NCBI GenBank assembly: GCA_002724245.1
Contig: PBOG01000064.1
Location: 16,126 to 80,125, forward strand
Source: Planctomycetaceae bacterium
GTDB taxonomy: Bacteria; Planctomycetota; Planctomycetia; Pirellulales; Pirellulaceae
Length of the DNA stretch: 64,000 nucleotides
Direction of reading: 5' to 3'
Of this stretch, positions 1 to 10,619 are shown piece after piece. A program made the position numbers and the translations under genes. The notes beneath the pieces are model-generated. The model worked only from the letters and a program-made list of their open reading frames with translations. It had not been told where the DNA came from and ran no database searches. How positions within the stretch are numbered: the first letter of the stretch is position 1; the number at the start of each line of letters is the position of its first letter.

Positions 1-533
1 CGCAACAAACGTAGCAGCAGGCTTGCGGCCCGCTGCCCTGTCTCAAACTGATCGATGTGGGGGTAGGTGTGGAACGGCACCAGTATGTCAGCTGCGTTCA
101 CGAGGCGGTCCGTGATCACCGCGTGCAGGTCCAGCGAAGCAACCATGGGCAAATCGCCCAGTACTTCCCGCAATGCGCTAAGCAGACGTCCCTCTGGGTC
201 GTCTTCAGACACACCGGCCATTGCGCCGTGTAAGCAAACGTAGACACCGTCAAGATCACCGCAACCCTTTGCTGCGGTAACACATTCCGTCAACAACCGT
301 TCGAGATCCGCATCTACGACAGGCCCGCCAGAAACGGCAGCTGCTGCCAACGTCGGAACGATCTCAATCCCCTCCGGCTCCAGTACCTGCATCGCACCTG
401 CAAGTTCGGTACGTGTGTGACGGTAGGCGTCAATCATTCCGCTGCCGTGATGGACCTGAAAGTCGTCGTACCGACTCAGCATCGGATTAAAGGTCGCCGT
501 CTCCTGTTTCAATTCTGCCACCAGGACGCGCAT
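1..533 (-). CDS. M81 family metallopeptidase (MlrC-like), partial, C-terminus runs off window start
   Basis: Reverse-strand translation from ATG at 533 reads MRVLVAELKQETATFNPMLSRYDDFQVHHGSGMIDAYRHTRTELAGAMQVLEPEGIEIVPTLAA..., typical of MlrC/M81 N-termini; absent from the ORF track because it is truncated by the window edge. Confidence 0.75.
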   Translation of the reverse strand, partial: MRVLVAELKQETATFNPMLSRYDDFQVHHGSGMIDAYRHTRTELAGAMQVLEPEGIEIVPTLAAAAVSGGPVVDADLERLLTECVTAAKGCGDLDGVYVCLHGAMAGVSEDDPEGRLLSALREVLGDLPMVASLDLHAVITDRLVNAADILVPFHTYPHIDQFETGQRAASLLLRLL

Positions 534-657
534 CGCCTCTCCCTTCCTGTTACATCAGAACACCGCCGGAATTTTTCTTTCTTGGCTGGCCACAGTGTGA
601 CCTGACGCGCACCCATCAACTGGCGGATTGGCTGCCGCTCCGGGACGCTCGACGAGT

Positions 658-1677
658 TCAGGACTCATCCTCTGTCGCGAGTTCCTGCACATCTGCCTTC
701 GCCGCAGGCGTCTTCTTGTTCAATGCCTCTTCGGAGGCACCAGCTGTCGTCGTGGCGGGTGCTCGCTCGGGGGACGACACGTTGATCGGTCTTTGCAACG
801 GACCGGCAATTGCCAATGCAAGCGCTAAAGACATGGACACGATAACCGCGGCAGCGGCCAGATTTCGTTTCATCTCTACTTCGACCTCATAATTGACGCG
901 AGGCAGCACAAACAGTGTCGTGACCGTGTTCACTGCGGACAGCAACGCCAACCCCAGCACCCCCATGCAGACCGTTGACAACAACTCGCCAGCCAGCGGG
1001 AAATTGCCGGAACCAACCATGGCTGCCCGTACCACTAACCCCAGCCCGAGCAAGAATCCACCAAACCCGAGCCCGGCAGCGGCATTATCGTCGTACTGAA
1101 TCACGTGATGCACATCGTAACGGGCTAATTTATGGTAAACGAAACCAGCCAACGCCAACAAACCTTGCCCGATGAACCAGTACAAACTGATATCTCTCAA
1201 GCCTTCCCATATCCCGCTGCTATAGCCCGACAACGCGCCGTTGAGAATCAACCCACTCGCCAGGCAGGATCCCGCCACACAGAAGGCGGCACCGAGGTTC
1301 CGGTCTTCTCGAATTTCCTTCACTACTGAAAACGATCGCAGAATGACGACATCGTTCACCCAGATGCTTAATAGCAACAAGATGATAATCAAGACACCCT
1401 CAACCAGCATTTCCAAAGCATCGACCCATACCGGTACATCGGGTACACGCCCAAACAAGCAACCACTCACCGCCAAACCAACACTGAACATAAATCCACC
1501 GAACACCACACCGACGGCGGTATTCTCACCGGCCACGACATCATCATCAGATCCTAACGGAGTTGCCCAGACAAAAATCCAGCGGGCAGCAACCAGCAGA
1601 CCTATACCTGCCGCGATCAATGGCAGCGAACCAAAGGCGTAAAACAACACATCCCTTACGGGCAACAGCATTTCCAT
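658..1677 (-). CDS. DUF350 family multi-pass membrane protein (two repeats)
   Basis: 339 aa, several hydrophobic segments; repeated VVFGGFMFSVGLAVSG / LGFGGFLLGLGLVVRA motifs resembling DUF350. Confidence 0.65.
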   Translation of the reverse strand: MEMLLPVRDVLFYAFGSLPLIAAGIGLLVAARWIFVWATPLGSDDDVVAGENTAVGVVFGGFMFSVGLAVSGCLFGRVPDVPVWVDALEMLVEGVLIIILLLLSIWVNDVVILRSFSVVKEIREDRNLGAAFCVAGSCLASGLILNGALSGYSSGIWEGLRDISLYWFIGQGLLALAGFVYHKLARYDVHHVIQYDDNAAAGLGFGGFLLGLGLVVRAAMVGSGNFPLAGELLSTVCMGVLGLALLSAVNTVTTLFVLPRVNYEVEVEMKRNLAAAAVIVSMSLALALAIAGPLQRPINVSSPERAPATTTAGASEEALNKKTPAAKADVQELATEDES

Positions 1678-1833
1678 AACAATCAGACACCTTTGTCTCA
1701 GGTGCGCTCCAATAGTGGCTGAACAATTTCCATCATTCGTGGCACGAGCATTGTAAAGAATTCACAACCGGGGAGCCAATCGAGCCGCCGGGCCAGTTAC
1801 CACCAGGGCTCGACAAGAACTCTGTCTCCCGCA

Positions 1834-2685
1834 TTACTCAAGGGAACCGGGGGATGGGTGCATGGCGTCTGGCGTAGAATGGTCCGAGCCCGTCTGTCGC
1901 GACATCTGGTACAAAAAAATACCCGCAGACACGCCGACATTCAGCGAATCCACACCGGCCGCCATGGCAATCGTCACTTGCTGGTCACAGCTCTCACAAA
2001 TATTGGCCGGGAGCCCATCCCCTTCATTGCCAAAGACAACTGCCCAGCGGTCGCCCGGACGAACCTCTGCTAATCCCAAACCGCAATCGTCTATGACAGC
2101 TGCATAGCGCTGTACCCGATACTGCTCTGCCAGCTGTTGCAGGGCTTGCCTGCAATCGGTCATCTCGACCAGCGGCAACAGCAAGTTCGCTCCCATGGCA
2201 ACTCGGGTCACGCGGCGCGAGAAGGGATCGGCACAACCCTCCGTGAATACAATGGCCTGCACCCCAAACGCAGCCGCAGTACGTATGACAGACCCCACAT
2301 TCTCCGGGTCACAGATCTGGACACAGACGACCAGTCTCAATGGGCCGGATCGAGACAGGTCCAGGTCCTGCAGCGAGACCGTTTGCGCGCGTTTGCCGCA
2401 CGCCAGGACACCTCGATGGAAACGAAACCCTACCAGCTTGTTGATCAGTTCTCTCGGGGCGACATAACAATCCATCTGCGGCCCAAGGACCTGGTACTGT
2501 TGCGCCGCACGCCCCGCCTCGACCAGGACGGACTCAACCTCAAAACGGCTTGCTAGCAACCGATTAACCAAGTGTTGACCTTCCACAATAAACCGGCGCC
2601 GACGGCGCCAGTCCGCACCCGCGTGGAGATCCCGGTAGACGGCGATACGAGGATCTTCCAGGGAGTCAATCGGTATAAGTCCCAC
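1834..2685 (-). CDS. SpoU/TrmH family RNA 2'-O-methyltransferase
   Basis: N-terminal RRRRFIVEGQHLVNRLLAS substrate-binding region; VQICDPENVGSVIRTAAAFG and VVFGNEGDGLP / MAAGVDSLNVGVSAGIFLY SpoU motifs. Confidence 0.9.
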   Translation of the reverse strand: MGLIPIDSLEDPRIAVYRDLHAGADWRRRRRFIVEGQHLVNRLLASRFEVESVLVEAGRAAQQYQVLGPQMDCYVAPRELINKLVGFRFHRGVLACGKRAQTVSLQDLDLSRSGPLRLVVCVQICDPENVGSVIRTAAAFGVQAIVFTEGCADPFSRRVTRVAMGANLLLPLVEMTDCRQALQQLAEQYRVQRYAAVIDDCGLGLAEVRPGDRWAVVFGNEGDGLPANICESCDQQVTIAMAAGVDSLNVGVSAGIFLYQMSRQTGSDHSTPDAMHPSPGSLE

Positions 2686-2792
2686 GTTGACGCCTCTCCC
2701 GACGGACTGAAACAGTTACTGTAACGTGATGTTTGACCGCGCTGCGTTATGATAGGCAATACGGCCACAGGACCGCGACCACCGGTATCGCC

Positions 2793-4286
2793 ATGACAGC
2801 GCCACGCATCACTTCACTCTACAGATCCATCAGTTTCCGCGTAGCAACCGTGATACTCAGTTTGACCCCGTTTCTGATTTGCGAAGGGTTACTACGTCTG
2901 GCCGACTGGCAGCCACCACCACAACTTGACGACCCCTACCTCGGTATGCGCGAAACACGCCCCCTGTTTGTTCGCCAGCCCGCACAGAAAAGTGCTGTCA
3001 TTCCGGACTCCCGACAACTGTTATTTCGTCCCGAATCCTTCACGTGGCCAAAGCCTGAAGATGAATTCCGTGTTTTCTGCCTAGGCGGATCGACTGTCCA
3101 GGGACGTCCGTTCGCTATTGAAACCGCGTTTTCGACATGGCTTGAGCTGAGCCTGGAAGCATACGCACCGTCCCGCTCCTGGGAAGTCATTAACTGTGGA
3201 GGGGTTTCCTACGCAACCTACCGACTCGTCCCGATCGTGCGAGAGATCCTGCAGTACAAACCGGACTTGCTGATTCTCTACACCGGCCACAATGAGTTTC
3301 TCGAGGACAGATCATACGCGCACCTCAAACGCCAACCAACCATCGTGAGAAACATCCAAAACCAACTGTCACGTCTCCGAGTGGTGCAATTTCCACAATC
3401 ACTATTCAACGGCAATACCAATAATCAACCAGGCACAACACTCACCACTGAGGTTGATGCGCTGCTTGATTATCAGGGAGGCCTGGCAGACTATCATCGC
3501 GATCCAGAATGGCAGCAGACAGTAATCGAACACTTCCAATACAACCTCGACAAGATGCTACAGCTCACTCTCCAGGCAGGCATCCCTGTCATCCTGATCG
3601 ACCCTGTCAGTAACATCAAAGACACCCCTCCCTTCAAATCAGTCGTCGACACGAACTTGTCTACCGAGCAGCGGAAACGCTTTGAAGACTTGTGGTCCCG
3701 CGCTCGCAACCTGCCGTCAGGAAGTGAAGCCAACCAGCAAGACCTGCTTCGCCAGGCACTTGACCTGGATCCAGGCCATGCAGGTGCCCACTTCCTGATG
3801 GGACGGGTCCAGGAAAACCTGCGGCATTACGATCTTGCAAAAGCCAGTTACCTGCGAGCCAAGGATGAAGACATCTGCCCCTTACGCATGCTTGAGCCAA
3901 TGCACAACGCATTGCGTGCAATTGCCAAACGTTTGGATGTACCTCTACTGGAACTACGCCGCACCTGGGAAGCACAAGCTCGCCACGGACTGATCGGTGA
4001 CGAGCTCATGTTAGACCATGTCCACCCCAACATAACTGGACATCAGCAAATCGCTCAGATGCTGGTTGAGCAGATGACCAGCCTTTCCCTCGTCAAGCCA
4101 GAAGACGGTTGGAACAACCGACAAAAACAACGCTACGCAAAACACCTGAGCACGCTCGACACGGCGTATTTTGCCCGCGGCAAAGAACGACTCGAAGGTT
4201 TGCGACGTTGGACACAAGGTCGCTCGGGGAAATTAAAACCAACCGATGACAAGTCAGCCAATCCGGCCCGCGCCGCCACGCCCTGA
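2793..4286 (+). CDS. SGNH/GDSL-hydrolase-like membrane-anchored protein with TPR-like region
   Basis: Start at 2793 preferred over TTG at 2733; FRVFCLGGSTVQGRPF, LLILYTGHNEFLEDRSY and DHVHPNITGHQQIAQ match SGNH blocks; HAGAHFLMGRVQENLRHYDLAKASYLRAKDED resembles TPR. Confidence 0.75.
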   Translation: MTAPRITSLYRSISFRVATVILSLTPFLICEGLLRLADWQPPPQLDDPYLGMRETRPLFVRQPAQKSAVIPDSRQLLFRPESFTWPKPEDEFRVFCLGGSTVQGRPFAIETAFSTWLELSLEAYAPSRSWEVINCGGVSYATYRLVPIVREILQYKPDLLILYTGHNEFLEDRSYAHLKRQPTIVRNIQNQLSRLRVVQFPQSLFNGNTNNQPGTTLTTEVDALLDYQGGLADYHRDPEWQQTVIEHFQYNLDKMLQLTLQAGIPVILIDPVSNIKDTPPFKSVVDTNLSTEQRKRFEDLWSRARNLPSGSEANQQDLLRQALDLDPGHAGAHFLMGRVQENLRHYDLAKASYLRAKDEDICPLRMLEPMHNALRAIAKRLDVPLLELRRTWEAQARHGLIGDELMLDHVHPNITGHQQIAQMLVEQMTSLSLVKPEDGWNNRQKQRYAKHLSTLDTAYFARGKERLEGLRRWTQGRSGKLKPTDDKSANPARAATP

Positions 4287-4307
4287 CCCCAACGGACCTC
4301 CGCGCTG

Positions 4308-5303
4308 CTACCTCGCATCCAATGACGCAGCGTCTGCTCGTCTGGCCGGCGTCACAGAAAGTTCTTCAAGCCAATGCCGAAAATCACGATCGACGTCTTC
4401 CAGGTGCTGCTTGCCTAACACTTCCAGCAAAGTCCGTATGCCGTGTGGATCTACACTGCTCGCTCGCTTGAAACGCTGGTAGTACGTTTTCAACTGCTGA
4501 TTTTGCTGCAGGAACAGGCAAAAAAAACGGGCTTGCGCGTAGCGACGTGCTGCCCGGCCGGTGCTCGGCTTTCCTGCTGTGAGCAACGCTTCCAGCGTTA
4601 GCAGGCGATCGTTGTCCAGGAGCGACTGCATTGCCTTCCAGCGCCCTTTGCGCAAACCTTCGAGGGAAGTTCCCGCCGCTGTCTCACGTACGAATACGGA
4701 CTCGTGCAAAGCCGCTAGCCCTTCGCGAAACCAAAAAGGGGCCGTGGGAAAATCGAAGTCCATCAAGGCGTGTGTCAGTTCGTGTCCAATCCCCGCCACG
4801 CCATGTTCCAGATTGACAATCACCGTGCGCCGCGCAGGCTTGTAGTACCCCCACTTCGACACAGGCTCATCCGCAAATAGATGGCGTGCCAGATCGTGAT
4901 AGCTTGCAGTATTCAAGCACAAGAGGAAGGTAATCGGCCGATCGGGGACCATCTCGAAATAGCTCAACCGCATGGCCCGTGCCAGCGGTTCAATCTCTTG
5001 CTGATAACGTACAATCAACCCATCGGCCGTCTCGTCGCCGGCGAGCACAAATGGCGACCTCACGACCACTTCACCACGGTTACCGAGCTCGTCCCGCAGT
5101 CGTTGGGCCACCCGCTGACATTCAACCTCGATGTCGACCACGGTAGCTGGCGCTGGAAACTCGGGTTCCGTGGGAGTCCCACAACCGACGCACAGCAGCA
5201 GCAGCAGCAGACCAGAAACTTGTCCAGGAAACTCGCTACAGATCAATCGGACGGCATGGCTAGCGATTTGTTCCCAGTAACCCGTGTAACGCAACTGTGA
5301 CAC
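4308..5303 (-). CDS. Lipoprotein, putative zinc peptidase-like (HExxH)
   Basis: Signal with lipobox (LLLLLLCVGCG); GIGHELTHALMDFDFPTAPFWFREGLAAL zincin-like motif. Confidence 0.65.
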   Translation of the reverse strand: MSQLRYTGYWEQIASHAVRLICSEFPGQVSGLLLLLLCVGCGTPTEPEFPAPATVVDIEVECQRVAQRLRDELGNRGEVVVRSPFVLAGDETADGLIVRYQQEIEPLARAMRLSYFEMVPDRPITFLLCLNTASYHDLARHLFADEPVSKWGYYKPARRTVIVNLEHGVAGIGHELTHALMDFDFPTAPFWFREGLAALHESVFVRETAAGTSLEGLRKGRWKAMQSLLDNDRLLTLEALLTAGKPSTGRAARRYAQARFFCLFLQQNQQLKTYYQRFKRASSVDPHGIRTLLEVLGKQHLEDVDRDFRHWLEELSVTPARRADAASLDAR

Positions 5304-5377
5304 TTCCCTCTCCGTCTCGCAGGTCGGGTCGAATAACCGCTCTTGAAGGCAACATCTTCGCTCGTCATTCCCTTTTG

Positions 5378-6376
5378 CTACCAGTCGATCAACACTCCGA
5401 CCAGCGACGCATCACCACGATCCATCCGGTCATAAACCGCCGGTAGTTGTTCAGCAGGGACGCGGTCAGTCACCATGGGATTCAAGTTAAACCGCCCGCG
5501 TTGCAGAAAATCCAACGTCAACGCGACGCTGCGGTGCCGATCCCAGCGGTGGCCATCAGGTGGGTAACCATACGTGGTCACCACCTTTAGCCTCTTGCCC
5601 AGAAATGGGTGTCCCACCGGATTAAACTCGGGCCGCTGCGTATGACGCGACATCACCACGACGGTCCCATCCGACCTCGCAACCTGCAATGCGACACGAA
5701 TTGCTTCCCAGCATGAGCCCGCTTCAAACACCACATCTGCACCGACGCCGCTGGCAAACGCAATGGTCTGGGCGACGCAGTCGTCATCGTCTGGCGAGAG
5801 GACCATATCAGCGCCCATCTCGCACGCGATCGCGCGGCGCTCGGCATGACGTTCAACCACCACGGTACGAAAACCGCAAGCGACCGACCAGGCAAGCATT
5901 CCTAGGCCGACGACACCCTGCCCGATAATGGCGACATCCGCCCCCGGATCTGGGTTGGCTTGCCGCAACGCGCGATGGGCCACTTCAAGCACATTCAGCC
6001 AGACAGCGTTTTCTGCCGCCAGCGTCTCGGGTAATGGGTGCAACACATCAGGAGAAACAGTGGCCCACGCCGCATGCGCCGCGGTCGCAAAGACTCGAGT
6101 CCCGGGACGAAGCCCCGAGACCGCCGTGCCAGTTTCCCGCACCGTCCCCACCATGGAATAGCCGTTTGCAGCCGGCAGTTGAAAAGGAACCGCTTCGTGC
6201 AGGAACCGCCCTTCATCATCGACGGCAATTGCTCGAAACACACGTAGTTCCGTGCCAGTGCTGATCGCAGTCAGCCGCGCTTCAACCAGCACCTCTTCCA
6301 CGCCACAGGCAGGGCAGGGCACATCGCAGAGTGAGGCCTGTCTGGGCCCAGTAACCAATAGCTGCTTCATCTTCAC
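5378..6376 (-). CDS. Zinc-type alcohol dehydrogenase-like / MDR family oxidoreductase
   Basis: AIIGQGVVGLGMLAWSVACGFRTVVVERHAERRAIACEMGAD Rossmann fold; MDR family layout. Confidence 0.8.
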   Translation of the reverse strand: MKMKQLLVTGPRQASLCDVPCPACGVEEVLVEARLTAISTGTELRVFRAIAVDDEGRFLHEAVPFQLPAANGYSMVGTVRETGTAVSGLRPGTRVFATAAHAAWATVSPDVLHPLPETLAAENAVWLNVLEVAHRALRQANPDPGADVAIIGQGVVGLGMLAWSVACGFRTVVVERHAERRAIACEMGADMVLSPDDDDCVAQTIAFASGVGADVVFEAGSCWEAIRVALQVARSDGTVVVMSRHTQRPEFNPVGHPFLGKRLKVVTTYGYPPDGHRWDRHRSVALTLDFLQRGRFNLNPMVTDRVPAEQLPAVYDRMDRGDASLVGVLIDW

Positions 6377-6633
6377 CCAGCCACCCTAACCACTTTGATT
6401 CGTTGACCTTACACCGCAAATATGCTACCCTAAAATCCGGTTTTTGTGAAAACAGTTGCCCTTGTTTCCGCGGCGGAGCGAGATCGGCTGCCAATGCCCC
6501 CAGCAGTCGTGCCATCGGCTGTGTCCGTCTCCCGGCAAAACACCCTCCCGTGGTAAAACACAATGGCCGACCCACATGGGCCTGGCCCCAGTACTTCCGG
6601 TGCCTCCTCTCCTAAGAGATCAAGGATCCATCT

Positions 6634-8010
6634 ATGCTCCGCTTAACCGACCGCGGCACTGCACAAACCTGCGACGGCCTTAACCGACGCGATTTCATGC
6701 AAGTCGGGTCGTTAGGTGCTGTCGGGCTTTCGCTGCCCCAGCTCATGGCGGCCAAAGCGGCCGGTCAGGTCAAACAAGAACACGATGACCGATCGGTCAT
6801 TATGATTTTCAACCTGGGTGCTCCCAGCCAACTTGACACCTTCGACCCTAAACCAGACGCCGCAGCAGAAATTCGTGGCCCCTTTTCAACCATTGCGTCG
6901 GCTTCTCCTGACATACGTATCAGCGAAGTCCTGCCTCAACACGCCAAACATGCGGACAAACTCTCGCTGGTTCGCAGCTGCTTCCACACGGCTGCCGCGG
7001 TGCATGATACCGGTCACCAAATGATGCAGACGGGCCGACTCTTCACCGGTGGCATCAATACCCCCCACGCCGGTTGTGCTCTCGCCTATCTGCGTGGCCG
7101 CAAAACCGACCTGCCTGCGCACGTCATCCTGCCAGAACCCATGGGACCCACTGGTGGCAATCTGCCACACGGTCAGGATGCCGGATTCCTCGGCAAAGCA
7201 TTCGACCCATTTGTATTGAATACCGATCCCTCGAAACCGAACTTCAAAGTCCCCGATCTGCTCCCACCCCAGCAAATTGGGGAGGCGAGATTAGCGAGGC
7301 GGCGAAAGCTACGAGAAATCGTTGAAGAAACCGCCACCCAGTTCGAAAATAGCCAGAGTGCCGAGCTGCTGGACACAAACTTCGACGCCGCTTACCGCAT
7401 TATGACGAGTCAAGAAGCGCGCAACGCGTTTGATTTGTCGAAGGAACCGAAAAAACTACGAGACAAATATGGCAACAATCGATTTGGACAATGTTGTCTG
7501 TTGGCTCGACGCCTCGTGGAAGCTGGCGTCCGCTTTGTCACCGTCAATACATTCCTCACCGTATTCAACGAAATTACCTGGGACATCCATGGTTCTCAGC
7601 CATTTACTTCAATTGCCGGCATGAAGGACATCGTCTGCCCGATGTACGATCAGGCCTATGGCACTTTGCTGGAGGACCTGACAGAACGCGGACTCTTGGA
7701 AGATACGCTCGTCTGTAACTTGCAGGAATTTGGCCGGACTCCCCGCGTGAATCCCGCCGGCGGCCGCGACCATTGGCCCCAGTGCTGGTCAGTCTATTTT
7801 GCCGGTGGCGGAGTCCAAGGAGGACGCGTCGTCGGTCGTAGTGACTCCATTGGCGGTTATCCTGCGGAACGTCCAGTGGAGCCCGCCGAACTCGTCGGCA
7901 CGATCTACCATAGTCTGGGCCTGGACCTGGAAACCGAACTCCCCGGGCCGGCTGGCCGGCCATTCCCTCTGGTCGACTACGGCAAGCACGAAATTCAAGA
8001 GTTGTTCTGA
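6634..8010 (+). CDS. DUF1501 domain-containing protein
   Basis: NRRDFMQVGSLGAVGLSLPQLMAAKA Tat-like signal; VIMIFNLGAPSQLDTFDPKP and NLQEFGRTPRVNPAGGRDHWPQCWSVYFAGGGVQGG are DUF1501 signatures. Confidence 0.92.
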   Translation: MLRLTDRGTAQTCDGLNRRDFMQVGSLGAVGLSLPQLMAAKAAGQVKQEHDDRSVIMIFNLGAPSQLDTFDPKPDAAAEIRGPFSTIASASPDIRISEVLPQHAKHADKLSLVRSCFHTAAAVHDTGHQMMQTGRLFTGGINTPHAGCALAYLRGRKTDLPAHVILPEPMGPTGGNLPHGQDAGFLGKAFDPFVLNTDPSKPNFKVPDLLPPQQIGEARLARRRKLREIVEETATQFENSQSAELLDTNFDAAYRIMTSQEARNAFDLSKEPKKLRDKYGNNRFGQCCLLARRLVEAGVRFVTVNTFLTVFNEITWDIHGSQPFTSIAGMKDIVCPMYDQAYGTLLEDLTERGLLEDTLVCNLQEFGRTPRVNPAGGRDHWPQCWSVYFAGGGVQGGRVVGRSDSIGGYPAERPVEPAELVGTIYHSLGLDLETELPGPAGRPFPLVDYGKHEIQELF

Positions 8011-8043
8011 CTCGACATACTGGAACACTCAACTATCACGCGC

Positions 8044-8081
8044 GGCCGGGTACGTGCAAAGAAATTGCTGCGAACCCGGCC
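8044..8081 (+). promoter_or_regulatory. Intercistronic hairpin between DUF1501 and DUF1549/1553 genes
   Basis: GGCCGGGT (8044-8051) / ACCCGGCC (8074-8081), perfect 8 bp, with inner GCAA/TTGC (8056-8059/8065-8068). Confidence 0.45.
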
Positions 8082-8096
8082 TCAAGGAATCGCGCC

Positions 8097-10598
8097 ATGC
8101 GTTTATGCAAACCATGCTCCAGGATCGGTCCAGGTGCACTGCAACGGTTACCGTCACTCGACAAAACTGCGACCATCAGCAGCGACGCACCTCGCATTGT
8201 AATCCTGTTCATCACCCTGACGTTCGCGCAGGTCAACTCGCTCTGCGCTGCCGACGGAATCGCCCTTTTCCCTGGTACAATCAAGCTATCCACGCCACGT
8301 GCACACCAACAACTTGTGGTCGAACAGACGGTCGACGGGAAGTATGTGGGACAGGCTTCCGGGGAGATTGAGTGGATCAGTCACAATCCTGAAATCGTCA
8401 CCATTGAGAACCAACGCGCGGTTCCACAGTCCAATGGACGTACTCAAATTGAGGCCCGCTGGCAGGGCCATGCGGCGACTGCTGAAGTGATCATTGAGGG
8501 ACAAGAACAGACGTTTGTCTGGAATTTTCGCAATCATGTCGAGTCGGTTCTATCCAAGACTGGCTGTAACTCGGGAGCTTGCCACGGCGCCCGAGCTGGA
8601 CAAAAGGGATTCCGCCTGACGCTTTTCGGGTTCAACCTGGAAGCCGATTATGCGTATCTTACCCGTCAGGCCCGCGGCCGTCGCATTATTCCGGAAGACC
8701 CCGGCCGCAGCTTGATTCTCACCAAGCCAACAGGCCTGATCCCACACAAGGGCGGCATCCGGTTCGAAGTGGATTCGGCTGAATACCAGGTACTTGCAGA
8801 ATGGATCGCAGCTGGAAGTCCGGGACCGGCGGACGACGATCCAGTGATCGAGAGGCTGGAAGTCCTGCCTGCCGCATCACGGCAAAAGGCGGGCAGCACC
8901 CAACAACTCGTGGTACTCGCACATTTTAATGACGGGCATGTGGAAGACGTCACCAGGTGGGCGAAATACACCTCGGTCAATAGCAGTGTCGCCACGGTTG
9001 GTACACACGGCCAGGTTTCGGTTCACGGGTCGGGAGAAGGCGCTATCAAGGTCTGGTATCTCAACTTGAATGATATGGCCTTTGTCAGTGTGCCCTACGA
9101 AAACCAGACCCCGGCACAACAGTTCGCAGATGCCGCGAGTTCCAACTTTATCGATACGCTGATCACAGACAAACTGGCCAGCCTTCAACTGCCCCCCTCG
9201 CCTCCATGCCGCGACGAAGTTTTTATTCGGCGCGTCTTTCTGGATACCATTGGCACACTGCCGACGATCGACGAGACCCGTCAGTTCCTGGCAGATGACC
9301 ACCCCGCCAAACGGGATGCCTTGATCGACGCCCTACTGGCACGACCTGAATTTGTCGATTACTGGGCATATCGCTGGTCTGACTTACTACTGGTCAACAG
9401 CGAAAAACTCGATGCGGCTAGTGTAAAGTCCTACTACGGCTGGATCCGTGAGCGCGTCGCCGAAGATACGCCCTGGGATCAGATGGTGTCACAAGTCATC
9501 ACTGCCACGGGGAGTACGAAAGAATACGGCGCAGCCAATTTCTATACGCTGCATCAAAGCCCTGAAGAAATCGCTGAAACGGTATCCCAGGCCTTTATGG
9601 GCCTGTCGATCCAGTGCGCCAAGTGCCACAACCATCCTTTGGAAAAATGGACCAATGACCAGTACTACGGTTTCGCCAACATGTTTGCGCGGGTTCGTGC
9701 CAAGGGCAATCCCCGTGTTGTCTTTGCGGACACACGGGGTGAGTTGATCCAGCCGGCGACTGGCCGCGCCCAACCACCACGGCCCCTGGATGCCCCAGCG
9801 GTTCCGTTTAGTAACACCCAAGACCGGCGGATCCCGCTTGGGGCGTGGTTAACGGCCGCCGACAACCCCTATTTCAGTCGCTCCATCAGCAACCGCATCT
9901 GGGCCAATTTTTTTGGTGTTGGGCTGGTAGAGCCGATTGACGACATGCGGATAACCAATCCGGCCAGCAACGAACGCCTGCTCCAAGCGGTTTCCGATTT
10001 CCTGGTGTCACGCAACTTTCGTCTCAAAGAACTGATACGGACGATGGTGCAGTCGGCGGCCTATCAACGTAGTAGCCAGGCAAGCAAAGAAAATGCCGCC
10101 GACCAGCGTTTTTACTCACGTTATTATCCCCGCCGCATGAAAGCTGAGGTGCTATTGGACGCGCTTTCGCAAGTGACACAGGTCCCCACCGCGTTCAAGG
10201 ATCATCCACGCGGTTTCCGCGCTTTGCAGCTGCCAGATTCAAACATCAACTCTTACTTCCTGACCACATTTGGCCGCCCTGAACGTGTAATCACCTGTGA
10301 ATGCGAACGCAGCGATGAACCAAGTATCACCCAGGTTTTCCATCTCTACAACGGCGACACCGTCAACGGAAAATTACAGGCCGCGGACAGTATCGTCGGT
10401 CAAATTGGCTCTGACGTACCCGACACGATGCCAATTGAACAAGCCTATCTCGCCGCACTGTCACGCACTCCTTCGGAATCCGAGGCAAAGAAACTTTTAG
10501 AGGTGTTTCAAGCAACGCCTGCGGCAGACCGCAGGTTACTCATTGAAGACCTTTACTGGAGTATTCTTAGTAGTCGCGAGTTCCTGTTCAACCACTAA
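8097..10598 (+). CDS. DUF1549/DUF1553 domain-containing protein with N-terminal Ig-like region
   Basis: VRNHVESVLSKTGCNSGACHGA; FIDTLITDKLASLQLPPSPPCRDEVFIRRVFLDTIGTLPT (DUF1549); CAKCHNHPLEKW; FSRSISNRIWANFFGVGLVEPIDDMR (DUF1553). Confidence 0.92.
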   Translation: MRLCKPCSRIGPGALQRLPSLDKTATISSDAPRIVILFITLTFAQVNSLCAADGIALFPGTIKLSTPRAHQQLVVEQTVDGKYVGQASGEIEWISHNPEIVTIENQRAVPQSNGRTQIEARWQGHAATAEVIIEGQEQTFVWNFRNHVESVLSKTGCNSGACHGARAGQKGFRLTLFGFNLEADYAYLTRQARGRRIIPEDPGRSLILTKPTGLIPHKGGIRFEVDSAEYQVLAEWIAAGSPGPADDDPVIERLEVLPAASRQKAGSTQQLVVLAHFNDGHVEDVTRWAKYTSVNSSVATVGTHGQVSVHGSGEGAIKVWYLNLNDMAFVSVPYENQTPAQQFADAASSNFIDTLITDKLASLQLPPSPPCRDEVFIRRVFLDTIGTLPTIDETRQFLADDHPAKRDALIDALLARPEFVDYWAYRWSDLLLVNSEKLDAASVKSYYGWIRERVAEDTPWDQMVSQVITATGSTKEYGAANFYTLHQSPEEIAETVSQAFMGLSIQCAKCHNHPLEKWTNDQYYGFANMFARVRAKGNPRVVFADTRGELIQPATGRAQPPRPLDAPAVPFSNTQDRRIPLGAWLTAADNPYFSRSISNRIWANFFGVGLVEPIDDMRITNPASNERLLQAVSDFLVSRNFRLKELIRTMVQSAAYQRSSQASKENAADQRFYSRYYPRRMKAEVLLDALSQVTQVPTAFKDHPRGFRALQLPDSNINSYFLTTFGRPERVITCECERSDEPSITQVFHLYNGDTVNGKLQAADSIVGQIGSDVPDTMPIEQAYLAALSRTPSESEAKKLLEVFQATPAADRRLLIEDLYWSILSSREFLFNH

Positions 10599-10619
10599 AA
10601 CCCACGAACTTGCCTGCCC

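Noticed and set aside
5193-5210. CAG trinucleotide repeat (six units)
   Set aside because: It encodes the poly-Leu hydrophobic core of the lipoprotein signal of 4308-5303 on the minus strand; ordinary codon-repeat artefact
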